64,000 nucleotides of DNA, from positions 11,656,001 through 11,720,000 of the forward strand of contig OY987243.1 in assembly GCA_963920765.1 (NCBI GenBank), given 5' to 3'. Position 1 is the first letter of the stretch. Each line of letters begins with the position of its first letter. Source of the stretch: Ulota crispa. Lineage: Eukaryota > Streptophyta > Bryopsida > Orthotrichales > Orthotrichaceae. The notes beneath the pieces were generated by a model. That model searched no databases and had not been told where the DNA came from. It saw nothing but the letters and a program-made list of their open reading frames with translations. The position numbers and the translations under genes are program-made. Below are positions 37,934 to 48,300 of the stretch, piece by piece.

Positions 37934-39560
37934 TTAACTCCTAAGTATCATTCCCATTTTCATCAAAATCAGGCTTTTTCAAAGACCTACAACTTTGATG
38001 CATCATATTTCAATCAATTGGATGATTCACAAAAAGTGACCATTGAAAATGGTGGAACACTTACTTGGAAAATGGTTTGCAAGTTTTGGGAACAATTGCC
38101 AGTGGGAGATGGAAGATTATAATATTTGATCAAACAACAAGTGATGGCAAAATCTCAATCTTTGGCAGATAGTTGCTATCTATTGATTTTTACAAAATTT
38201 TGTAAGCCCTTGATTCATCTCAAAATTTGTGGGTAGCAAGATTAGATGTGAATGCACACATACGCAAATTATTGAAGATTGCACTTCTTTGAATGCTAAG
38301 CTTTAGGGCTTCAAATTGCAATTGCACGAAAAATAATGACTGGCAAAATTGGTGAGGAGTACCTTGAAAAGGGTTTAGAAAATGTTTGTACGCTTGCCAA
38401 TGAATTCCTTGATACCACAAGACACATTGCAAGGAAGCTTGCAAGGGTATTGACCAATTGTAACTTCTAAGTGCTACTTGCCACCTAGCTTTGTATTGTG
38501 TTCCATGCAATCAAGGCTCTAGATGTACTTGTATAGTGGGGTTGAATGAGTTTCTGCCCTCCCAATTTTACTATTTAAAGCACTTGGTATTTTATAAAAT
38601 GTAGTTGGTCTTTTTGTATCTTGTATCACTAGTTCCTACACAATCCTAATCAAGCATACCAAATTTGAGTTCCAAAAACTCAAAATCCTATTTTAGGTGA
38701 ATTTTTTTAGATAAAAATTCATGGTCTAATATGATAATTGATTAAAAAAAATTGGTGATGAATTTTTGAGATTTGATTGCATGGGTATGTAGGAAACATC
38801 CATGTGCACATCTTTCCTTCTAAATAAAATCTCCAAAAAGTTTCAAAATTCTTCCTGTAGAGATTTTAATGTTGAAGTGATCAGAACCAAATTTAGTAAA
38901 ATAGATATTTCTTTATGGTAATTAGATTTTTCTAATTGACTCATACACCATGAATCAAGTTTGTACCTTTGAGCATGATGATATGTTTACTTTGCCAAAA
39001 GCTAATTAAAAAATAAAAATAAATTTTTTACTAAATTTGGTCATGATCATCCCAACACTAAAATCTCTATAGAAGGAAATTTGAAACTTTTTAAAGATTC
39101 TTGTTAAAAGGAAATATGTGCTTATGGATGTTTCCTACATACCCATGCAATCAAATCTCAAAAATTCATCACCAATTTTTTTAATCAATTATCATATTAA
39201 ACCATGAATTTTTATCTAAAAAAATTCACCAAAAGTAGGATTTTGAGTTTTTGGAGCTCAAATTTAGTATGCTTGATTAGGATTGTGTAGGAATTAAAGC
39301 TTAAGGATACAAGATACAAAAAACCAATTACATTCTATAAAATACCAAGTCCTTTGAATAGTAAATCGGGTGGGTAGAAACTTATCCAACCCCAATTTAC
39401 AACATTTGACTTGACTTGTCACTACTCCACTTGCATGGACCACTTGAGTACCTTGATAATTGTAGTTTATTGCAAAGTCAAAAAATTAGATCTAGTCCTT
39501 CAAATAGGCTTGTGAAATCTTGAGAGGCCACATTTGGGCCTCTGGGGCGCTTAGGGTTAA
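37934..39560. mobile_element. piggyBac-like TTAA element, family D, copy 2 (1627 bp), nested in the MULE-type element
   Basis: The left end TTAACTCCTAAGTATCATTC is followed by CATTTTCATCAAAATC, which matches family D copy 1 (42907). The right end, GAGAGGCC through GGGGCGCTTAGGGTTAA, also matches copy 1. It is longer than copy 1 because its interior carries a large palindrome at 38533-39403. Confidence 0.72.
38533..39403. repeat. Long palindrome (foldback hairpin), arms about 390 bp
   Basis: The left arm (about 38533-38915) and right arm (about 39015-39403) are near-exact reverse complements around a loop of about 100 bp. Shared markers: the left arm has CTTGGTATTTTATAAAATG and GGAAACATCCATG, and the right arm has their complements. 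A related palindrome lies at 40120-40805. A transcript through it would form a long double-stranded hairpin. Confidence 0.88.
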
Positions 39561-40119
39561 TACTCCTAGTTTTTGTGTCTCTATATTGTAATTTTAAAAA
39601 ATATATAAAAATGACAACAAAAATTATTGTAATCATTGCAATGGCTTTGATCACAATAAACTTACTGGCAAACACCCTATATAGAGCTTAAAGTGAGCTT
39701 GCTTTCAAGATTTGGCATGCATTAAACTTACATTTGATTTTTGTACTTTCCATTATCATCCATATATTTACAATTTTTTTGCAAAAAGAGGCACAAGAGA
39801 GTTAGGGGTTCTTTTTACAATTCAAATAATACAAGGGTATATTAGATGTTTCATAACAATTGAGGGTCCCAAAAAACTAGGGATATAATTGATATTCCTA
39901 CATGAAACTAGGGGCATTTTTAATATTTCAAATAATACAAGGGTATATTTGATATTTTGAAGAAACTGAGGGGTATTTTTGATATTATCCCTTGTTTATT
40001 CTTTGTCAAACTAACACTATCTAACTTATAGTAAAATACCCTTATATAATGATACGTACATGCCTATTTTGCCATTCATAAAATTGTGCATAATACATAG
40101 TAAAATTGGGATTTTGTTG

Positions 40120-40805
40120 TTTTTAATCACAGGAATTGATTCTTATGCAATCCCAACCAAGCATACCAAAAATTTGATTCCTAAAAACCAAAATCTCATT
40201 TTTGGTGAATTATTTTGTACACAATTCATGATTTTAATGGAAATTGATTAAAACACATTAGTGATGAAATTTTGAGATTTGATTACATAGATATGTAGGA
40301 AACATCCATACACACATTTTCCTGTTCTAGAAAGAACCCCCTTAAGTAACAAAATTATGATTGACAAAGAGTTCAATGTGGAGTGTGGTAGGACCAAAAT
40401 TTGTAAAGTAAATATTTCTATTTTTTGACTAGTTTTTGGCTAAGTAAATGTATTGTCATGTTCAAAGGTACAAAATTATAGTGTATGAATCAAATAACAA
40501 AAATTGATTATCATAAAGAAATATCTATTTACAAATTTTGGTCCTACCACACCCCACATTGAACTCTTTGTTGATCATAATTTTGTTACTTAAAGGGTTC
40601 TTTTTAGAAGGGAAAATGTGCGTGTGGATGTTTCCTACATATCCATGCAATCAAATCTCAAAATTTCATCACCAATGTGTTTTAATCAACTTTCTTGTAA
40701 AACCATAATTTTGACACAAAACAATCTACCAAAAATAAGGTTTTGATTTTTAGTAACCAAAATTTGATATGGTTGATTGAGATTGCATGAAAATCATATA
40801 TCAGC
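40120..40805. repeat. Long palindrome, second copy of the same foldback family
   Basis: Arms of about 310 bp (about 40120-40440 and 40495-40805) are reverse complements with some mismatches, around a short loop. Both arms share blocks with the palindrome at 38533-39403, for example GTAGGAAACATCCAT and the adjacent CAAATCTCAAAATTTCATCA (minus strand for the left arm). No coding capacity. Confidence 0.82.
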
Positions 40806-41291
40806 AATATGAGATTGAAATATCATTTGTATTTTTTTATTACACAAACTTGTTTGAAATGCCAAAACATGGAATTACGTAACATTACTTCCGGGTACTG
40901 TACAGTACAGTGAGCAAATGCGAACTTCCGTATAAGGCAAGAATTGAAAATTTGCAAAAAATCAAGAACAAAAGTTTGGACAATACCAAAGCATTGAAGT
41001 ATGCAATTTTCAAGATACGAATATTGGCCAACAAGATTTACGAGCGCTCCACGTATAAAACAGAGCAAGCACGCATGTCCTATCAATTGACCAATTTTAT
41101 GAATGCAGTTCCTCATCTTGGAACTTACTGCAAATTTTTCTCCCTATTCACATGGAAACAATCAACAAAACTTTTGTTTGGAAATGGAAGAATCTCCTTC
41201 ACTGATTCTGATACATTCCTTCATCCTTGCCAACTTTGCTTAATTATGAAAATATGTCCTTTTACTCTTAATTATACCAATTGCAAATGCA

Positions 41292-41929
41292 TTAACCCCT
41301 ACACATTTGAAAGTGCCTTTGCAGCCAATACAATTCAAGATATTTTTCTTGTATTTTAAATAAATCTACACCTTTACTACATTTCAAATCAGCATAAAAG
41401 TTGTAATATAAATAAATGCAACTCTAATGAATTATTTGAGATCCCAAATTCTAACTTCTTGTTGATAACAAATGTCAATTATACAACAACGTATCTACTA
41501 TTGATTAAGAAGATAAGGAGTGAATCTAGTCTACGTTGTGAAGGGCAAAATTGTGAAGCAATTGCATGATCTTTTCAGTGTTGTTGTTTTTTTCCGTTTT
41601 TGTTGAACGCAATCCTAAGCCATCGTCCACACATGCTTTGTGGACGTAACCTGTTGAAGAGTTCATTATCAAATGACCTAAACAAAATTGATTTGTAGAC
41701 CCCTAAACATCCTAGTGTGTCGCTGCAACCAATACAATATGGGGTATTTTTCTTGTATTTGGAATGGATCCACACCTCTACTACATTTGAAACCAACAAA
41801 AAAGTTGGAGAATAGATCAATGCGATTCTAGTGAGCTACTTGAGATCCCAAATTAAAATTTCTTATTGGTAGCAAATGACAATTATACGTCAGCATATAT
41901 ACGGTTCCCTATGGACGTTTAAGGGTTAA
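41292..41929. mobile_element. piggyBac-like TTAA element(s), family J: two related units in direct order
   Basis: The left border is TTAACCCCTACACATTTG (41292). The right border on the minus strand is TTAACCCTTAAACGTCC (ends 41929). Inside, a second left-end-like sequence GACCCCTAAACATCC at 41699 begins a unit of about 230 bp that closely repeats the first 220 bp of the element (shared CCAATACAAT, TTTTTCTTGTATTT, GAGATCCCAAATT). So one unit appears to follow, or lie inside, another copy. It lies just upstream of the TMC gene. Confidence 0.65.
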
Positions 41930-42301
41930 GCTTTGTTTAACTTCGGCTACTAACAGTCAATTATCGCGTCGTATCGAACCAACTCACAGCTGAAACAGAG
42001 TTCCAAACATATCAGAAACCCTAAATAAGTGTAGCACCTCACCAAAACAAAACTTCCATATCAAAAGTGCACAACTCTTCCTACTTCTTATACAACTCTC
42101 AAAGTTTTCTCAATGTAGACCACAGATAAGTAACTGCACGGCGCAAATAATACCTCAATCCGATACCTCAACTTCTTGTGTGTCTGTTAATACCATAGCC
42201 AAAGAAAAACAGAGCTTCATAAGCCTCGCTATGCCAACTTTGCGAAATTATTCGGTAGCTCTTTTCAAAATGCTTTGAAGTCGGTCCTTAATTTTGTCAA
42301 C
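41930..42301 (+). promoter_or_regulatory. Region upstream of the TMC gene start
   Basis: 372 bp separate the TTAA element from the first in-frame ATG used here. I see no clear TATA box. An upstream in-frame ATG at 42275 would add nine residues. Regulatory role is inferred from position. Confidence 0.3.
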
Positions 42302-45300
42302 ATGAAGCAGCCAAGAGTTAGGTTTCCCTTCAAGAGAATGAGTTCGTACAAAAAGAAGAAGAAAGAGCACTCATCGTCGTCATCGTCATCGTCATCACTT
42401 GGAGCAGCAGCCAACGTTGTGGTAGAACCCGAGCTTCCCCGCGGAAACGCAGGCAAGATCAAAGATACGTTGCTTATCATGGGGCAAGCAATGGAGCATG
42501 CTTTGGTGGGAGACGAAGCGGAGCACAAGAAAGGGCAACAACACAAAGCAAAGGACAAAGGAACAAAGGATAAAACAGCGAAGGTTGAAACAACGAAGGA
42601 CAAAACGGCGAAGGATAAAATGGTGAAGGATAAAACAACGAAGGAGAAAAGAAAGGGAGATGAAACGGAGAAGGAGGAGGATTTACCAGAATTGCAACCA
42701 CCAGTAGTGAATCAATTGGATTTTTTGCAACGGCGCAAATTGGCAGCGGCGCAAATGAGGATCCGGAGAGAATCGGAGATGGAGAAGGAGGACCATTCGA
42801 TGCGGCATCACTTGTTGGACTTGCACTATTTGCCTCCCGTGCTCCAAGATGCTACCACCTTGAACCTCACCCGGTTTCAGGTCAGCCCCTTGCTTTCACT
42901 GTCTTTTTAACCCCTGAGGCGCCCAGGCCATTTTCACCAAAATCTAGGGTAGGAGCACCCATAAACGTCAAATTAAGGGTTTTGAACATGAAGACTATTA
43001 ACAAACAACTAGCAAATCATAGGATCCTATTAGGAACAGAAAAAAAATGAGTTTGCACTTTCAAATGTATTATTTGGATACTATGAGAATAAGTTGTGAA
43101 ATTTTAAAGAGCAAACTACCATTGCATCCATAACCACTTTTAAGATTTTCTTGTCATTACATCTATTCACTTCCACAGATTTTCCAAGATTTCAGAGGTG
43201 ATGGTTATGGGGACACTCACGCTTATGGGTGTTCCTACCTTAGACCTAATCAAACTCAATGCAACTAAATTGTCATGAGATCCACAAAATCTAGACCCAA
43301 TCAAATTCAATGCAACCAAATTGTCATGAGATCCACAAAATTTGTCCATATTGATTGGTAGGAGAGACAAGCCCCAAACTATCGGGAAAAGGATAGAGAA
43401 TTTGACCGTACCAATGAAAAGATTATAACAATCAAACTTGCAACTTTTTGAATTGTGAGAGGCCATACTTGGGGCAATGGGGCGCTCAAGGGTTAAATGC
43501 TTGAGTTAGAGGCAAAAAAATATTGGGGAAATTACAAATAGGGGCACAAAAATGAGAATATTACAAATAAGGGCACGTTTTCAAAATAATTACAAAGAGA
43601 GGCAGAGTTTCCAAAACCTTTTTGTTAAAATTTCCTTATTTAGGGTTGATTTGGAGAGACTTTTAAATTTTTTTGGAAGTTAGTTAATGTTGAATATGAT
43701 TTATCTAAATTTTCCAATGTCCAAACAAAAATTTACTAGATTGTTCAATTATTATTTTTTAAAATTGTGCCCCTATTTGTCATCATTTTGCATTTTCATG
43801 CCCCTATTTTTAATTTCTCCAAAAATATTTTTCCCATGTAAGAAGATAAGAAATATCTAGATTGCAGATTTTCATAATTTTATTTGCAAAACTGAAATTA
43901 TTATGAATTTTGGGAGTCAAAAAGTGTTCCAAACTCGTTGCCAATGTCTAGATGTATGAAATTCCAATAATGGCCAAACCACTTTCAACTCATTACTTCC
44001 TACCTCACTTTGGGACATGTGGCATGACTTAAGTGGCCCTAACCTTAGAATGGATAGAAAAATGCATTCCCAAACACCTATCCTTGCTCATGGTGGAAAT
44101 AGCACACCCTACTGGGTTGGGTCTAGAGCGATGGTGGAAATGGGTGCTTCCACCTTGAGCCGGTTTTGACGCATAACATGATCCTTGGAGTTACAATGTC
44201 ACTAAGGTAGGTAGCTCAAAAAAGATACTTTAAGATCTGATTTGCCTTTGCATGGGCATTTTGAGATAAGAAGTTTTTTCCCCTTTAATTTTGAGACAAA
44301 CAAAAATAGATGTCAAATGTAACACAATTTTTTTCATGTTTTTTTGAAGCATTATTGAATTGTTGATGAATTTTCAAAGTGTTTTTATAGTAGGCACTTA
44401 TTTGTGATTTTAGGTCTCTCACAAACCATTCCCCTACAACTTGTAAAGAGATGAGGTGAAATCAAGGAGTATGAGTGGCTCTTGCAGTAAAATACACATA
44501 TTCTTCTATGACTAAAGAAAGCCATTCAAGAACCACCTCATGTCCTATATTTGAGCTACCTATGGAACACTTTTCATAAGAGGGGATGCAATTTGAGCTA
44601 CCTACCTTACATGATTTAGGGTTTACAATGTTGAATGATGTTTACAAACTACACAAAAACATCTTGAGTTACACTAACTAAAAATAAGAAAATATTTTTT
44701 CTCAAATCCTAAGAGAGTCTACTTAGGAAAAAGAAGAGAGTCTACTTAGGAAAAAGAAGAGAGTCTACTTAGGAAAAAGAGTTACACTAACTAAAAATAA
44801 GAAAATATTTTTTCTCAAATCCTAAGAGAGTCTACTTAGGAAAAAGATAAAGCTTGCAGACATGGGGCTTTTGAAGTAAAACCAAATTACGACCTACAAA
44901 AAAGATCCATTCAAATTTATTTTCATCAAACATGCACTAATTTAGAGTCACAAACAAAAATCATGAAGCATCCAATAATCAAGGTAATCGTATAGTTCAA
45001 GAATGGACAAAGATTTCTTTCTAAATATACTTCAATGTACTTCATTTAGCTGATACAACTTGTATTGTGAACATTTTGAAAACATTTATTGTCCATCTAA
45101 TGGATGTTGGCTCTCTTAGGGGTTAAGAGTGTTTATGTACTTGTACTGTAGTCGGTAATATTATGAATTTCCTTTGTAAAGTAAACACAGAACTAATCAT
45201 GTTAGATTATTTTCAAGGAGTCAACCTTGGAAGGATCGTGTGTTGGTAACATTTGTGATATATTTTTTTGGTGCTTACTTTTATTAAAAGAAATTGTCTT

Positions 45301-48300
45301 ACCTCTATGGTTTGCTAAAGTGCTTGATGTAAAGATGCAACATGTAAAACAACCCTGGAGAAAGAAGTTGGCATCTGTTTTTTGAACAAAATTGTAGATT
45401 TTGGATTTTGGAATTTTGAACTACATCTTGTTGTGAGGTTAGATTCTCTACTAAGATCGTTACTTATTTTTTGGAACTCAAATTTCAAAATCCCTTTTAA
45501 AATTACTTTGCATCCTGATTGTTGACAAAAACTGAATTGAGCGAAGGTTTTTTACAATGGATCTCTCATTGTAAAGACGTAAGTGTATGTATGTTTTTTG
45601 TTCCAATATTAACCCATAAATGTCTGCGGCATCAAATTTTGGTGTTTGCAAGTTCCATAAACTTAACTAAGTTACTATTTTTAGTAGTTTACATTTTGGA
45701 TTTATTCTTTGTGAAGTTTAATTTTAGGACCAACAATCTGATTTTGAAAATGATCAACTATGACTTTTTTATTCAAGCTTTTGTGCAAGGGTCTTGACTT
45801 TCTCTAGTGTTGAGAGCTCTTGGAAATGAGTCTCAAATACACTAGATCTTGGAGAAAAATTTACTCTAAAAATTCATTTGAAAAAATTGTAGAAAACATT
45901 TGGAAAAGCTATAAAGTGATTGGGGTTATGTATGTTATTTCCTTTAATCTTATATTTTTTTGATGGTCATTTTTTTAGATCCAACATGTGAAAAGAGGAT
46001 TCAAAGGCTTCAAGTCATTTTTGTAGTTTTAACACCCTCATGATCAAACATTATAATTTTTCAACTCATTAGTGATATTGTTGTGTTTTCTTTTTATGTG
46101 TAACCTCTAACATATATAGTTTGAATTTGTATGGTTAGAATTCAAAAAAATTTGATACAATTTATTAAAATGTTACCTTTTTGTTCAATTTGAAGCAAAT
46201 TCCTAAAAGCCCAAAAAAGCCGGCATTTAGGGGTTAAGCATAACAATTTACATTTCTCATTTATCAAGATTGCTTTCTGAAGTATAGAAGACAAGCTCTG
46301 GGCTTGACATATTTCCGATTTTCAGTTAATAACATTGTAGTAGAGATAATGTTTGGATATTTGGAAGGTTCAAATGTTATCCAACTAATACAAGAACCAT
46401 GAAATATTTTGATGGATGAATATTAACATAGCTAATTCACTGTTTAGAAAATGGACTATATGGGCAGGACAACGCTATTTTCTGAACATAAAATGGTGAG
46501 CTTTCAGCACTTAGCGAAGATTTTTTTGAGAGGGAATTCATTTTGAACTCAAAATCAAATGAAAAAACTAAAACTGCAGTAAGTTTTTCAAGAGATGAAA
46601 GTTTTAAATGCACAAACATAGGGCCCTCTATACATGCTTATAGGTAAAATTTAGCATTTTGATAGAAGTTTAGGCTCACAGCTCACGGATTATTGCTCAA
46701 GGTATAGCATTCCCCTACATGAGCACATACAAAAATATCAAACCAAGATAGCTTATAGCATAAATGAAGCATTTGATTTGGCATATTGCTACAATTATGA
46801 GTTTTTCTCATTGATTTTCAAAAATATGGTGTACACATGGTGCCAGATAACATAAAGCAATAAAGACCTAATAACCACATGAGATGTTCATAACACCCTC
46901 AATAACTTAAAACTCTTTGTAAATTTAAACAAGAAGGTCTTAAGATAAAAATCACAAAAACGTGTTGAAACTATTGTTTGCCAAACAAACTTATTGGCAT
47001 TTAAAGTTGACCACTATTTGACAAAAAAAATTACCAAAATTTTGTTGGTTTATGATGTCTTGCACTATAGTTCACATAAAAATTTAACATTTTAACTCAT
47101 TGGTGGTTCGGCTACAGACGGCACAAGCTTGGGCAAAAGCACAAGAGAGAGTTTCCGAGATGAAACTAAACAGATTTAGGGGTAAAAAAAAGGACAGTCT
47201 TATCAGTAATACAAAAGACCTAATTAAGAAGACTTGGAAGTATTTGGATAAGTCAACCGATCATTTCATGGTGATTTTTTTGAGCAATTGTTGCATTTTA
47301 TGATGATTTTGAATCCATTATCTTGTTTTTATGTTCTATGTCCTTGCTTCCACAAACACTATAAAAAAATTGTGTCATTTACAATTGGTCCATGTGCAAT
47401 GATTGCAAAAGTTCACAATAATTACTAATTGACTCAATTATAATCATTGTGAATATGTGGATCAGTTTTCTAGAACATGTTTCATTTGTAATGAAATGCG
47501 GTGATTAAATCTTCAATTATTGTTTTTTCATCATGCAGAGGTTTAAACTTTGGGCTAAAGATCTGAAGTGGATGGAATGTAGCTTTGGATCATCCATGAT
47601 GATAACATTTGCGTTCTTGCGTTGGGTGTTTCTCCTCAATTTATCCCTGGGATTGATATGGTTTTGCGCAATTGTTCTTCCTTTCATACTTCACCCACCA
47701 AATGAATTTGATTGGGGCGCTTTTAAAACTGACCTTGCTGGTAAAAACTTTTTGCATGCGTTGCAGGTATGTACAAGCACAATTTCATAAAATTATGGGA
47801 TTACATGATACTTGTGTTGCATTGTATGTTGTGTAAAGATCACACCTATATTATAAAGAGTGGGTTGTCACTATGTTAAGCAATATTCAAGAGTTTTCAT
47901 TATCACTAAAAGTTCAGTTTCTTTTATTACAAAATATTTAGTATAAAGCATTGCATGTCTATTTGTCATCCAAAACTCAAAATTTAAATAGGAGGGGAGT
48001 GAGAGAAAAAGGTGCGGAAAGGGAGGGTGGAAATTTGTCTAAAATTAAGAGAGACGTAGTGCAAAGCGCATGCAAGACATGCTTGTAATTATAAAAATTA
48101 TATGCCATGTTTAACTAATTCTAGATTATGAAGGTAAATGTACATTTATTGGGGATATGATGATTAGGAGATATTCAAACGTCATGCACGCTATTTATGA
48201 TTAAACTCTCCTAGATGAACTAGCTCCTTATCAAGGGATCTCCTTGTATCATTTATAGGGGCCACATGTATCAACAAATCATTGCAAATCCTCTTTGACT

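Larger units (their letters stand above)
37802..39991. mobile_element. Mutator-like (MULE-type) TIR element with 9-bp target duplication, carrying nested insertions
   Basis: Long inverted repeats start GGGAAAATATAAAAATTACC at 37802 and are mirrored to 39991 (minus strand GGGATAATATCAAAAATACC). Complementarity extends about 130 bp. The arms hold a repeated motif of the type ATATCAAATATACCCTTG. A perfect 9-bp direct duplication TTGTTTATT flanks it (37793-37801 and 39992-40000), which fits Mutator-like transposition. A TTAA element (37934-39560) is inserted near the inner end of the left arm and makes up most of the interior. No transposase. Confidence 0.8.

Noticed and set aside
38533-40805. 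Pair of palindromes as LTRs of a retrotransposon
   Set aside because: They are internally inverted repeats, not direct repeats, and no gag/pol sequence lies between them.
42265-42701. Minus-strand ORFs rich in Pro/Phe/Ser
   Set aside because: Antisense of the low-complexity TMC exon 1.
44662-44846. CRISPR-like array
   Set aside because: The units are contiguous tandem copies without unique spacers, in a eukaryotic intron.
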